Source of the DNA: Leisingera coralii
GTDB lineage: Bacteria; Pseudomonadota; Alphaproteobacteria; Rhodobacterales; Rhodobacteraceae
Reading direction: 5' to 3'
Length of the DNA stretch: 64,000 nt
NCBI RefSeq assembly: GCF_049056525.1
Contig: NZ_JBHUPT010000062.1
Span: forward strand, 26,654-90,653
Every line of letters begins with the position of its first letter. Within the stretch, counting starts at the first letter, position 1. The position numbers and the translations under genes are program-made. Of the stretch, positions 16,588 through 24,671 are shown piece after piece. Under the pieces are notes generated by a model. That model did no database searches and was not told the origin of the DNA. It saw only the letters and a list, made by a program, of their open reading frames with translations.

Positions 16588-17234
16588 TGCAGATGCAATT
16601 CCCCTTGGCCGAAGAGCCAGACGAGTTTTCCCTGGAAAAAGGCCGCAAGCTGTTTGCGGGCCAGACCGAGTTCCTGAAGGGCGTGGTGGCGATGAACGGA
16701 CTGCCCGGCGCCGACCGGATGGAGGTCTGCTTTGCCGGCCGCTCCAATGTCGGCAAGTCGAGCCTGATCAACGCGCTCACCGGCACCAAGGGCATCGCGC
16801 GCGCCTCCAACACGCCGGGCCGCACCCAGGAGATCAACTTCTTCACCCAAGGCCCGGAGCTCTATCTGGTCGACCTGCCCGGCTATGGCTATGCCAATGC
16901 GCCGCTGGCGGTGGTGGAGAAATGGCAGCGGTTGCTGAAGCAGTACCTGTCCGGCCGCCAGAACCTGCGCCGCGCCTTTGTGCTGATCGACAGCCGCCAC
17001 GGCGTCAAGAAGGTGGACGAGGACATCATGAAGCTCTTGGACAGCTCCGCGGTGACCTTCCAATGCGTGATGACCAAGGCCGACAAGGTCAAGGAGAAGG
17101 ACCGCGCCAAGGTGCTGGAGCAGGTCCGCGGCGCACTGGCGAAACACCCGGCGGCCTATCCGGAGATCGTGCTGACCTCGTCTGAGAAGGGCGACGGCAT
17201 CGCGACACTTCGCTCGATCATCGCCAGCCTCTGA
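16587..17234 (+). CDS. engB: Ribosome biogenesis GTPase EngB/YihA
   Basis: A 215-residue GTPase of the TrmE-Era-EngA-EngB-Septin group. G1 is GRSNVGKSS, G2 NTPGRTQEINFF, G3 DLPGYGYA and G4 TKAD, with VLTSSEKGDG as the G5 region. EngB is needed for 50S subunit assembly. A GTG at 16584 is in frame, but the ATG at 16587 is preferred because it overlaps the MOSC stop by one base (TGATG). In relatives argB usually follows; here a DUF2946/PepSY pair and an SDR lie between. Confidence 0.95.
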   Translation: MQMQFPLAEEPDEFSLEKGRKLFAGQTEFLKGVVAMNGLPGADRMEVCFAGRSNVGKSSLINALTGTKGIARASNTPGRTQEINFFTQGPELYLVDLPGYGYANAPLAVVEKWQRLLKQYLSGRQNLRRAFVLIDSRHGVKKVDEDIMKLLDSSAVTFQCVMTKADKVKEKDRAKVLEQVRGALAKHPAAYPEIVLTSSEKGDGIATLRSIIASL

Positions 17235-17237
17235 TCC

Positions 17238-17603
17238 ATGCTTGCCCGCCTCGCTTCCTGCCTGGTTGTGATCGCCCTGGCCGTGGCCGGGCTGATCCCG
17301 TCCGGCTGGATGCCGGGCACCGGGCAGGACGGCAAGGTGCTGCTGGTGATCTGTACCGGCCACGGCCCGGTGGAAACTTGGGTCGACCTGGATGGCGAAG
17401 GCGGCCACGCCCCAACCGAACAGATGGAAGACCGCAGCTGCCCCTTTGCCGCCCTTGGCGCGGTGGCGCTGCTGCCGGACAGCCTGATCGGCCTGAACCT
17501 GGATGCGCCTCTAAGCGGCCGCTGGTCGCGCGAGGCCTTCACCCACCACAGCGCCGGCTTCCACTGGCGCTACGACGCCCGCGGCCCGCCCGCGCTCTCC
17601 TGA
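17238..17603 (+). CDS. DUF2946-like small membrane/secreted protein
   Basis: A 121-residue protein with an N-terminal hydrophobic segment (ARLASCLVVIALAVAGLIP) followed by GWMPG and a later ED(R)SCPFAALGAV segment, the pattern of DUF2946 family proteins. These are usually found beside copper- or iron-related membrane proteins. It starts 3 bp after engB and precedes the PepSY protein by about 70 bp, so it probably shares that gene's metal-linked role. The exact function is not known. Confidence 0.7.
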   Translation: MLARLASCLVVIALAVAGLIPSGWMPGTGQDGKVLLVICTGHGPVETWVDLDGEGGHAPTEQMEDRSCPFAALGAVALLPDSLIGLNLDAPLSGRWSREAFTHHSAGFHWRYDARGPPALS

Positions 17604-17672
17604 TTTTCTGAACACCCAATGATTTCCGCCGGCACATTCGTGCCCGGCCCTGTTCCGATATGGAGAGACTCA

Positions 17673-19070
17673 ATGGCGACCAGCCAACCGCATTCCGCGG
17701 GCCAATCGCGTCCGCTGTCCCAAAAATTCTACGCCGCCGTTTGGCGCTGGCACTTCTACGCCGGCCTGTTTGTGATCCCCTTCCTGATCATGCTGGCCGT
17801 CACTGGCCTGATGATGATGTTCATCACCCAGTTCGACGGCCGCGACGGCGAGAAGATCACCGTCAGCCAAGGCGCCGCCGAGCTGAGTATCCCCGCGCAG
17901 GAGGCCGCCGTTCTGGCCGCCCAGCCCGGCACCATCGCCGAATGGATCGGCCCCAAGGCCCCTGATCTGGCCGCAGTGTTCCGGGTGAAAACCGACGCGG
18001 GCCAGCGCCTGGTCGCCCTGAACCAGTACAGCGGCGAGGTGATCGAGGTCTGGGACCGCCGCGCAGGCTGGTATGACCTGGCCGACAACATCCATTCGAC
18101 CCTCCTGATCGGCGACACCGGAGACCGGCTGATCGAGATCGCGGCGGGCCTAGGCATCGTGCTGGTGCTGACCGGCCTCTACCTGTGGTGGCCGCGCGGC
18201 AATGCCGCCAGCGCATTCATCCCCAACTTCCGCGCCAAGGGTCGGGCGCTGTGGAAGAACCTGCACGCCGTGACCGGTTTCTGGATGTCGGCGCTCTTGG
18301 TCATCTTTCTGATCTCCGGCCTGTCCTGGACCGGCATCTGGGGCGGCCAGATGATGCAGGCCTGGAGCACTTTCCCGGCGGCGAAATGGGACAACGTGCC
18401 CCTGTCCGACGACATTCACGCCAGTATGAACCATGGGCATACAAACGACGTACCTTGGGCGCTGGAGCAGACCCCGATGCCCGCCTCCGGCTCTGACACA
18501 GGCATCACCGGCATCGCCGAAGGCGCGCCCGTGGATGGGGCCAGCCTGATCGCCCTGGGCCGTGCCTTGGGGATGGAGGGCCGCTTCCGCCTCGCCTACC
18601 CCGGCGGCGAAACGGGCGTCTGGACCCTCAACCGCGACAGCATGAGCGGCGACGGCGACAGCCCCTTCATCGACCGCACCGTGCATGTGGACCAGTACAG
18701 CGGCAAGATCTTGGCGGATGTGAAATACGAGGACTACTCATGGGCCGGTAAGGCGATGGCCGTCAGCATCCCCTTCCACATGGGCCTGATGGGCACCTGG
18801 AGCTTCCTCCTGAACGTGGTGTTCTGCCTCGCGGTGATCTTTGTCTGCGTCTCAGGTCTTGTGCTGTGGGTCAAGCGCCGCCCCGCCGGAGCCGCCCGCC
18901 TGGCCGCCCCGCCGGAACCGGCAGAGATGCCGTTCTGGAAAGGAGCCGCGCTGATCGCGGTGCTGGTGTCGCTGGCCTTCCCGCTGACCGGGCTGGCGCT
19001 CTTGGCCGTGCTGGCCTTTGACGTGCTGCTGCTGGGCAACCTGCCGGTGCTGAAACGCGCGGTGAGCTGA
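17673..19070 (+). CDS. PepSY-associated TM protein (iron-regulated membrane protein type)
   Basis: A 465-residue membrane protein. FYAAVWRWHFYAGLFVIPFL at the first membrane helix is the hallmark of PepSY_TM / PiuB-type proteins. Further helices lie near residues 165-185, 210-235, 375-400 and 425-460, with PepSY-like periplasmic regions between (VDQYSGKILADVKYEDYSWAGK). Conserved histidines at helix ends (WHFYAG, IHSTLL, HAVTGF, FHMGLMG) suggest heme or metal handling. Such proteins often act as siderophore or ferric reductases. The start at 17673 is preferred over 17619 because GGAGAG lies five bases upstream. DUF2946 precedes it. Confidence 0.85.
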   Translation: MATSQPHSAGQSRPLSQKFYAAVWRWHFYAGLFVIPFLIMLAVTGLMMMFITQFDGRDGEKITVSQGAAELSIPAQEAAVLAAQPGTIAEWIGPKAPDLAAVFRVKTDAGQRLVALNQYSGEVIEVWDRRAGWYDLADNIHSTLLIGDTGDRLIEIAAGLGIVLVLTGLYLWWPRGNAASAFIPNFRAKGRALWKNLHAVTGFWMSALLVIFLISGLSWTGIWGGQMMQAWSTFPAAKWDNVPLSDDIHASMNHGHTNDVPWALEQTPMPASGSDTGITGIAEGAPVDGASLIALGRALGMEGRFRLAYPGGETGVWTLNRDSMSGDGDSPFIDRTVHVDQYSGKILADVKYEDYSWAGKAMAVSIPFHMGLMGTWSFLLNVVFCLAVIFVCVSGLVLWVKRRPAGAARLAAPPEPAEMPFWKGAALIAVLVSLAFPLTGLALLAVLAFDVLLLGNLPVLKRAVS

Positions 19071-19096
19071 CGGCGCTAAGGCCCAACTTCTGAAAA

Positions 19097-19227
19097 GGGC
19101 AACGCCCGTCCGCCGGGTGGGCGTCCCAAGCTTTCGTGTGGCAGTTTATTCCTCAAACCACATCCTCGGCAGCGTATGCTCTACCCGTAGCAAAACGCCC
19201 GCCCGAGGGGGCGGACGGGCGTTGCCC
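19097..19227. repeat. Structured intergenic element with 18-bp terminal inverted repeats (copy 1)
   Basis: GGGCAACGCCCGTCCGCC at 19097-19114 is exactly inverted at 19210-19227. Inside are TGGCAGTTTAT (19139-19149) and, 46 bases later, a GC hairpin (CGCCCGCCC, then GGGGGCGG). The same order (arm, CGTCC-rich block, TGGCAGTTTAT, about 47 bases, GC hairpin, arm) recurs at 59345-59506. It fills the gap between the convergent PepSY and SDR genes, where it could also end transcription. Confidence 0.7.
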
Positions 19228-19253
19228 GGCGCGCTTCGCGCTTGTTCCGGGCT

Positions 19254-19982
19254 TTAAACGTGCTGCGCGCCGTTCACCTCGATCTCGGTGCCGGAGATAT
19301 AGGAACTCTCTTGCGAGCACAGGAAGTAGATCGCCGCCGCCACTTCCTCCGGCTGGCCCAGCCGCTGCATCGGCAGCTTCTCGACGATCTTCTCGGTGCC
19401 GGGCGACAGGATCGAGGTTTCCACTTCGCCCGGCGCAATGGCATTCACCCGCACCCCCATCGGCCCGAAGTCATGCGCCATCTCCCGCGTCAGCGCCGCC
19501 AGCGCCGCCTTGGAGGTGGCATAGGCGGCCCCGGCAAAGGGGTGCACCCGGCTGCCCGCGATCGAGGTCACATTGACCACCGACCCCTTGGCCGCCGCCA
19601 GCTCTTCCTTGAGGCCGCGGGCCAGCACCACCGAGGCAAAGAAGTTCACGTGAAACACCTTGCCCCAATCCGCCAGATCGGTGGTCAGCGTGCTGAGCCG
19701 CTCGCCCCCCGGCCCCTTGGGCGAAATGCCGGCATTGTTGACCAGCGCGTCCAGCTTTCCGTCCAGCCGCTCCTGGATCACGCCAACGGCGTTGATCGTG
19801 TCGGCCGGATCCGACAGGTCCAGCTGCACGTGATCCTCGCGGCCGCCGCCCCAGGGGCACTCCTCCGGGAAGGGCTGGCGCGAACAGGTGATCACCCGCC
19901 AGCCCTCGGCATTAAAGCGGCGCACGGTGGCGTGGCCGATGCCGCGGCTGGCGCCGGTCAGCAGCAAAGTCTTCTGGCGCAT
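19254..19982 (-). CDS. SDR family oxidoreductase
   Basis: A 242-residue classical short-chain dehydrogenase/reductase. TGASRGIG at 9-16 binds the NAD(P) cofactor, NNAG is at 82-85, and the catalytic S140, Y154 and K158 lie in VTSIAG and YATSK. PGEVETSI and the C-terminal SSYISGTEIEVNGAQ complete the pattern. Such enzymes oxidise or reduce hydroxyl or keto groups of small molecules; the substrate is not predictable. It is convergent with the PepSY gene and divergent from argB, with 135 bp to the argB start. Confidence 0.93.
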   Translation of the reverse strand: MRQKTLLLTGASRGIGHATVRRFNAEGWRVITCSRQPFPEECPWGGGREDHVQLDLSDPADTINAVGVIQERLDGKLDALVNNAGISPKGPGGERLSTLTTDLADWGKVFHVNFFASVVLARGLKEELAAAKGSVVNVTSIAGSRVHPFAGAAYATSKAALAALTREMAHDFGPMGVRVNAIAPGEVETSILSPGTEKIVEKLPMQRLGQPEEVAAAIYFLCSQESSYISGTEIEVNGAQHV

Positions 19983-20117
19983 GGCGCACTCCTCATGAGA
20001 GAATCTGGCCTGAGCCTACCAGCCGCGCCGCCATCCGCAACGGGGGTGCGCCAAACGCAACCCTTGGCAGCGGCGCCGGAACCCCGTAACACATTCAGGC
20101 CAAGGGATGATGCAGCA

Positions 20118-20978
20118 ATGAAGAAACAAGACATGAATCGCGATTGGATTGCCACCGCCGAAACCCTCTCCAGCGCGCTGCCGTATTTCCAGCGCTTTGC
20201 CGGGGCGATTGTCGTAATCAAGCTGGGCGGCCACGCCATGGGCAGCGACGAGGGCATGGAAACCTTCGCCCGCGACATCGTGCTGATGCGCCAGGTCGGG
20301 GTGAACCCGGTGATCGTGCATGGCGGCGGGCCGATGATCAACGCGATGCTGGAGAAGCTGCAGATCAAATCCGATTTCGTGAACGGCAAGCGCGTCACCG
20401 ATGCCGCCACCATGGAAGTGGTGGAGATGGTGCTGTCCGGCGTCGTCAACAAGCGCATCGTGCAGGCGATCAACCGCCAGGGCGGCCGCGCCGTCGGGCT
20501 GTCGGGCAAGGACGCCAACCTGATCACCTGCGACCAGGCCGACCCGGACCTGGGCTTTGTCGGCGCACCCGCCGAGATGGACCCCAAGGTGCTCTATGGC
20601 CTGTTTGAAAAGAACATGATCCCGGTGATCGCCCCGATCGGCGGCGGCCGCAACGGCGAGACCTTCAATATCAACGGCGACACCGCCGCCGGCGCCATCG
20701 CCAAGGCGCTGACCGCCGACCGGCTGCTGCTGCTGACCGATGTCGCCGGGGTCAAGAACGCCGATGGCGACGTGGTGACCGAGCTGAAGGCGGCGGATGT
20801 CGAGGAGATGACCGCCAGCGGCGTGATCGCGGGCGGCATGATCCCCAAGACCGAAACCGCGCTGGATGCGGTGCGGAATGGCGTGCGCGCCTGCACCATC
20901 GTTGACGGCCGGGTGCCGAATGCGGTGCTGCTGGAGCTTTACACCGACCACGGCGCGGGCTCGATGATCCGCGCCTGA
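20118..20978 (+). CDS. argB: Acetylglutamate kinase
   Basis: A 286-residue amino acid kinase for the second step of arginine biosynthesis (N-acetylglutamate to its 5-phosphate). VIKLGGHAM (33-41) forms the phosphate-binding loop, VHGGGPMIN follows, and TDVAGVKN and GGMIPKTETAL are family-typical. The frame is open far upstream, but the ATG at 20118 gives the expected N-terminus and length. Many relatives have it directly after engB; here about 2.9 kb separates them. Confidence 0.96.
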   Translation: MKKQDMNRDWIATAETLSSALPYFQRFAGAIVVIKLGGHAMGSDEGMETFARDIVLMRQVGVNPVIVHGGGPMINAMLEKLQIKSDFVNGKRVTDAATMEVVEMVLSGVVNKRIVQAINRQGGRAVGLSGKDANLITCDQADPDLGFVGAPAEMDPKVLYGLFEKNMIPVIAPIGGGRNGETFNINGDTAAGAIAKALTADRLLLLTDVAGVKNADGDVVTELKAADVEEMTASGVIAGGMIPKTETALDAVRNGVRACTIVDGRVPNAVLLELYTDHGAGSMIRA

Positions 20979-21001
20979 GGCGGCTTTTGCAGGGGGAATG
21001 C

Positions 21002-21067
21002 GGGGCGCTGCCCCTCTTGGCCCCCTGGGCCAATTCACCCCGGGGTATTTTGGGCCAGAAAGAAGCG
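21002..21067 (+). repeat. Dispersed Roseobacter-type post-gene repeat, copy 1
   Basis: The segment begins GGGGCGCTGCCCCTCTTGG and ends CCCCGGGGTATTTTGGGCCA followed by GAAAGAAG. A close copy is at 34348-34410 and a related partial copy, inverted, lies at 31467-31500. All three lie just outside genes. It is non-coding. Confidence 0.75.
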
Positions 21068-21070
21068 GCA

Positions 21071-21093
21071 GCCTGCCGGCAGGCTTGCTTTTT
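21071..21093 (+). terminator. Hairpin with T-rich tail after argB
   Basis: GCCTGCCGGCAGGC is a perfect 14-base palindrome (21071-21084), followed by TTGCTTTTT. It lies about 90 bases after the argB stop and just before the next gene on the same strand, so it is a plausible rho-independent terminator. Confidence 0.6.
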
Positions 21094-21119
21094 GGCGATA
21101 TATGCGCATCGCTGCATGT

Positions 21120-21914
21120 ATGGAGAATGAGAGCCTGATCCGCCTAGGGGTCTTCCTGGGCCTGTTTGCGCTGTTTGCGGCGGCAGAAGCCTGGGCGCCG
21201 CGGCGCGGCCGGAGCCTGCCGCGGCAGCGGCGCTGGCTGACCAACCTGTCGATATCCGTTCTCAACACGCTGACCCTGCGGGCGCTGGCGCTCGGTCTGC
21301 CGCTGCTGGCGGTCGGGGCGGCGCTGGATGCGGCAGAGCACGGCTGGGGGCTGCTGAACGCGGTGCGCTGGCCTGCCTGGGCAGAGCTGCTGCTGGCGGT
21401 GCTGGTGCTGGACTTCGCGATCTGGCTGCAGCATCTGATCACCCACAAGGTGCCGCTCCTGTGGCGGCTGCACCGGGTGCATCATGCCGACCGCGACATG
21501 GACGTGACCACCGCGGTGCGGTTTCACCCGGTCGAGATTGCCCTGTCGATGCTGCTGAAGATCGGGCTGGTCTATCTGCTGGGGCCCTCTGCCCTGGCGG
21601 TGGTGCTGTTTGAAATCCTGCTGAACGGCACTGCATTGTTCAACCACGCCAACCTGGCGCTGCCGCGCAGAGTGGACGGTCTGCTGCGGCGGCTGCTGGT
21701 GACGCCGGACATGCACCGGGTGCATCACTCGATCCATCGCCACGAGCATGACAGCAATTACGGCTTTGCCCTGTCGGTCTGGGACCGGATCTTTGGCACC
21801 TATACGGCGCAGCCCGGTAAGGGGCACGACGGCATGACCGTGGGGCTGAAATGGCAGGACGGGCGGCCTGCGCGGCTGGGCTGGAGCCTGCTGCTGCCGT
21901 TCCGCCGCCGCTGA
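21120..21914 (+). CDS. Sterol desaturase / fatty acid hydroxylase family protein
   Basis: A 264-residue membrane-bound di-iron oxygenase-type protein. The histidine clusters are HLITH (105-109), HRVHH (118-122), FHP (136-137), and the later HRVHHS plus HRHEHDSNYG, the expected eight-histidine pattern. Four or so membrane helices surround them. Family members hydroxylate or desaturate lipids or carotenoids. The start is uncertain: Met codons at 21102 and 21120 are both possible without a clear ribosome binding site. The substrate is not predictable. It stands alone between argB and a ferredoxin-like gene. Confidence 0.88.
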   Translation: MENESLIRLGVFLGLFALFAAAEAWAPRRGRSLPRQRRWLTNLSISVLNTLTLRALALGLPLLAVGAALDAAEHGWGLLNAVRWPAWAELLLAVLVLDFAIWLQHLITHKVPLLWRLHRVHHADRDMDVTTAVRFHPVEIALSMLLKIGLVYLLGPSALAVVLFEILLNGTALFNHANLALPRRVDGLLRRLLVTPDMHRVHHSIHRHEHDSNYGFALSVWDRIFGTYTAQPGKGHDGMTVGLKWQDGRPARLGWSLLLPFRRR

Positions 21915-22022
21915 ACGGCGCGGCAGTAAGACGCCGGCAGGCGATTGCGGGACGTTTTTGCCCTCCGGCAACGGGCCCCGCGCTGCTAGGCTCGCCCCGA
22001 GCCACCAGACCGGACGCCGCAT

Positions 22023-22724
22023 ATGACCCTGACCGACCTGCCAGATTCCCCTGCCCGTAAGTCCCAGCTGTATGCAAGGATCGAAGCCCGGGCCGCGCAG
22101 GCCGGGCTGATGGTCCTTGGCGCGCTGCACCCGCGGCGCCAGCCCGTCAAGGCGCTGGAGGGCGGCACCCTGGTCCTGCTGGGCACGGCGAAGGGGTTCT
22201 GGCCGCGCTTCACCGCCAGCCCGGAGCACGGCGATGGCGCGCCGGACCCGGTGGACCGCTGGTCGCAGCGGGTGATCGGCGCCCTGGCAGCCGGGCTGGG
22301 CGGCTGCGCCCATTACCCCTTTGGCGGGCCGCCCTATACCCCCTTCATCAACTGGGCGCTGGCCTCGGGGCGGTTTTTCACATCGCCGTCACAGATGATG
22401 GTGCATGATCAGGCCGGCATGATGATTTCCTTGCGGGGGGGCCTTCACTTCAAACAGGAATTTGACATCCCCCCTCCTCCTTTGGCAGAGTCACCGTGCC
22501 ATAGCTGCCGCTCCCGTCCCTGCCTGACCGCCTGCCCGGCCGCTGCGCTGGCGGATGGGGGTCCCTACGATCTGGCGGCCTGCCACGGCTATCTAGATAC
22601 CAGCGCAGGCGCCGGCTGCATGACCGGCGGCTGCCTCGCCCGCCGGGCCTGCCCGCTCAGCCGCAACGCCGGCCGGGACCCTGACCAAACCGCACATCAC
22701 ATGAGGCATTTTCATCCGCAATGA
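22023..22724 (+). CDS. Ferredoxin-like 4Fe-4S protein
   Basis: A 233-residue protein whose N-terminal two thirds lack a recognisable enzyme motif, while the C-terminal third has two cysteine clusters: CHSCRSRPCLTACP and, about 40 residues later, GCMTGGCLARRACP. These resemble the two clusters of a QueG-type or bacterial ferredoxin domain, though the spacing is unusual. The GLGGCAHYPFGGPPYTPFINW segment is typical of this hypothetical protein family in Rhodobacteraceae. The stop overlaps the next gene by ATGA. It is probably a soluble redox protein; function unknown. Confidence 0.75.
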   Translation: MTLTDLPDSPARKSQLYARIEARAAQAGLMVLGALHPRRQPVKALEGGTLVLLGTAKGFWPRFTASPEHGDGAPDPVDRWSQRVIGALAAGLGGCAHYPFGGPPYTPFINWALASGRFFTSPSQMMVHDQAGMMISLRGGLHFKQEFDIPPPPLAESPCHSCRSRPCLTACPAAALADGGPYDLAACHGYLDTSAGAGCMTGGCLARRACPLSRNAGRDPDQTAHHMRHFHPQ

Positions 22725-23218
22725 CCTGCACCTTGATCCTGACCCGCCACGCCAAATCCGCCTGGGACACCAATGTGCCCAGCGACCACGCCCGCCCGCT
22801 GAACAAGCGGGGCCGCCGCTCGGCCCCGGCCATTGCCGATTGGCTGCGCGGCAACGGCTATCTGCCGGATCAGGTGATCTCCTCCTCGGCGCAGCGCACC
22901 CGCGAGACCTGCGAGCTGATGCAGCTGGGGGTGCCGGCAGCCTTCACTGAACGTCTGTATCAGGCCAACTCGGAGATCATGTTCAAGGTGCTGAGCCAGG
23001 CCGAGAAGCCCCGCGTGATGCTGATTGGCCATAACCCCGGCATTGCCGCCTTTGCCCATTCCATCGTCGCCAGCCCGCCGGACCATTCCCGGTTTGACGA
23101 TTACCCGACCGGCGCGACGCTGGTGGTGGAGTTCGGTATCAAGAGCTGGAACGACCTCAGCTGGAGCAGCGGCAAGGTGATCGATTTCGCCGTTCCCCGG
23201 GAGCTGCTGGGCGAATAG
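22721..23218 (+). CDS. Histidine phosphatase family protein (SixA-like)
   Basis: A 165-residue phosphohistidine phosphatase-like protein. The catalytic RHAKS has R9 and H10; the second arginine is in SSAQRTRET and the second histidine in LIGHNPG. Size and motif place it near SixA, which dephosphorylates phosphohistidine on signalling or phosphotransferase proteins. It overlaps the ferredoxin-like gene (ATGA), so the two are probably co-translated. Confidence 0.9.
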   Translation: MTCTLILTRHAKSAWDTNVPSDHARPLNKRGRRSAPAIADWLRGNGYLPDQVISSSAQRTRETCELMQLGVPAAFTERLYQANSEIMFKVLSQAEKPRVMLIGHNPGIAAFAHSIVASPPDHSRFDDYPTGATLVVEFGIKSWNDLSWSSGKVIDFAVPRELLGE

Positions 23219-23325
23219 CCCCTGCGGCACGGCAGCGCATCCAGCGCGGGAGGCCTCTGGCGCCTGCGCGTTTGCGGGCCTAGGTTACCTGCCGGACACG
23301 CCGCCTCTGAGGACTGGAGATCACC

Positions 23326-23778
23326 ATGAACCGCCGTACCCTGCTGCTGGCCGCAGCCGCCCTGCCCCTGGCCCGCCTCCCCGCCCTTGCCGCCGCGGAC
23401 GGCACCATCCGGGTTCTGAAGTCGCCCACCTGCGGCTGCTGTACCGGCTGGGTGGAGCATCTGACCGCCGCCGGGCTGGACACCGAAGTGCGGGACGTGC
23501 CGGATGAGCAGCTCTGGGCCACAAAGGAGCGCCTGGGGATCACCAGCGAGCTGTCCTCCTGCCATACTGCGATGGCCGGCGGCTACGTGATCGAGGGCCA
23601 TGTTCCGGCCGAAGACATCCAGCGTCTTTTGGCAGAGAAGCCCGCCGCCATCGGCCTGACCGTGCCGGGGATGCCCATCGGCTCTCCGGGGATGGAGATG
23701 GGGGATGAGCGCGAGGCGTTCGATACGCTGCTGATCCTGGCGGACGGCACCACCGAAGTCTTTGCCAGCCATTCCTGA
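23326..23778 (+). CDS. DUF411 metal-binding protein, exported
   Basis: A 150-residue protein with a twin-arginine-containing N-terminus (MNRRTLLLAAAALPLARLP) and the DUF411 core: SPTCGCCTGWVEHL, SSCHTA, YVIEGHVPAEDI and VPGMPIGSPGME. The CxCC and SCH motifs are thought to bind copper; family members cluster with copper-resistance genes. It has a good ribosome binding site (GGACTGGAG) and is followed directly by a terminator. Export to the periplasm is likely. Confidence 0.85.
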   Translation: MNRRTLLLAAAALPLARLPALAAADGTIRVLKSPTCGCCTGWVEHLTAAGLDTEVRDVPDEQLWATKERLGITSELSSCHTAMAGGYVIEGHVPAEDIQRLLAEKPAAIGLTVPGMPIGSPGMEMGDEREAFDTLLILADGTTEVFASHS

Positions 23779-23780
23779 AC

Positions 23781-23816
23781 AAAAAAGGCCGGGCATTGCG
23801 CCCGGCCTCTTTTTTG
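23781..23816. terminator. Bidirectional terminator between the DUF411 gene and bztD
   Basis: GGCCGGGC (23787-23794), loop ATTGC, then GCCCGGCC (23800-23807). Six A bases lie to the left and a run of T to the right, so it can act on both the plus-strand DUF411 transcript and the minus-strand bzt transcript. Confidence 0.85.
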
Positions 23817-23834
23817 TCTTCCCAAGCCCCGTAG

Positions 23835-23854
23835 GGTGGGCGATTCCGCCCACC
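23835..23854. repeat. GTAGGGTGGGC-type intergenic hairpin
   Basis: GGTGGGCG, loop ATTC, CGCCCACC form a perfect 8-bp stem directly after GTAG. Similar hairpins reading GTAGGGTGGGC are scattered in many proteobacterial genomes. It lies just after the bztD stop. Confidence 0.5.
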
Positions 23855-23867
23855 GCGGGTACGGCTG

Positions 23868-24659
23868 TCAGTGGCCCAGGATCTGGCTGAGGAACAGCTT
23901 GGTACGGTCGCTCTTCGGGTTGTTGAAGAACTCTTCCGGCTCGTTCTGCTCCACGATCTGGCCCGCATCCATGAAGATCACCCGGTTCGCCACCTGACGG
24001 GCAAAGCCCATCTCGTGAGTCACGCAGAGCATGGTCATGCCTTCCTCCGCGAGCTCGATCATGGTGTCGAGCACCTCCTTGATCATCTCCGGGTCCAGCG
24101 CCGAGGTCGGCTCATCGAACAGCATGATGCGCGGCATCATGCAGAGCGAGCGCGCGATGGCCACACGCTGCTGCTGGCCGCCCGACAGCATGCCCGGGTA
24201 TTTGTGGGCCTGCTCCGGGATCTTCACCTTTTCCAGGAAATGCATCGCCCGCTCTTCGGCTTCCTTCTTGGGGGTCTTGCGGACCCAGATCGGCGCCAGG
24301 GTGCAGTTCTCCAGGATGGTCAGATGCGGGAACAGGTTGAAGTGCTGGAACACCATGCCAACCTCGGAACGGATCTTGTCGATGTTCTTGAGGTCGTTGG
24401 ACAGTTCTGTGCCATCCACCACGATCTTGCCCTGCTGGTGCTCTTCCAGCGCGTTCAGGCAGCGGATCAGGGTGGACTTGCCGGACCCGGACGGGCCCGC
24501 GATGACGATGCGCTCGCCTTGGTTGACGGTCAGGTTGATGTCGCGCAGCACGTGGAACGAGCCGTACCACTTGTTCATGTTGGTGATTTCGATGGCGACC
24601 TCGTCGCTCACCTGCATCTTGGAGCGGTCGATTGCGCGGTCGGACATAAGTTCAGACAT
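23868..24659 (-). CDS. bztD: Glutamate/glutamine/aspartate/asparagine ABC transporter ATP-binding protein
   Basis: A 263-residue ATPase of the polar amino acid type. Walker A GPSGSGKST is at 55-63, signature LSGGQQQ at 158-164 and Walker B IMLFDEP at 178-184, followed by the H-loop VTHEMGF. It is the last gene of the four-gene operon at 23868-28350, 12 bp after the bztC stop. The operon matches the Rhodobacter bztABCD organisation: one binding protein, two long permeases and one ATPase. Uptake of acidic amino acids and their amides is inferred from that match. Confidence 0.92.
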   Translation of the reverse strand: MSELMSDRAIDRSKMQVSDEVAIEITNMNKWYGSFHVLRDINLTVNQGERIVIAGPSGSGKSTLIRCLNALEEHQQGKIVVDGTELSNDLKNIDKIRSEVGMVFQHFNLFPHLTILENCTLAPIWVRKTPKKEAEERAMHFLEKVKIPEQAHKYPGMLSGGQQQRVAIARSLCMMPRIMLFDEPTSALDPEMIKEVLDTMIELAEEGMTMLCVTHEMGFARQVANRVIFMDAGQIVEQNEPEEFFNNPKSDRTKLFLSQILGH

Positions 24660-24671
24660 GTGTTGAACTCC

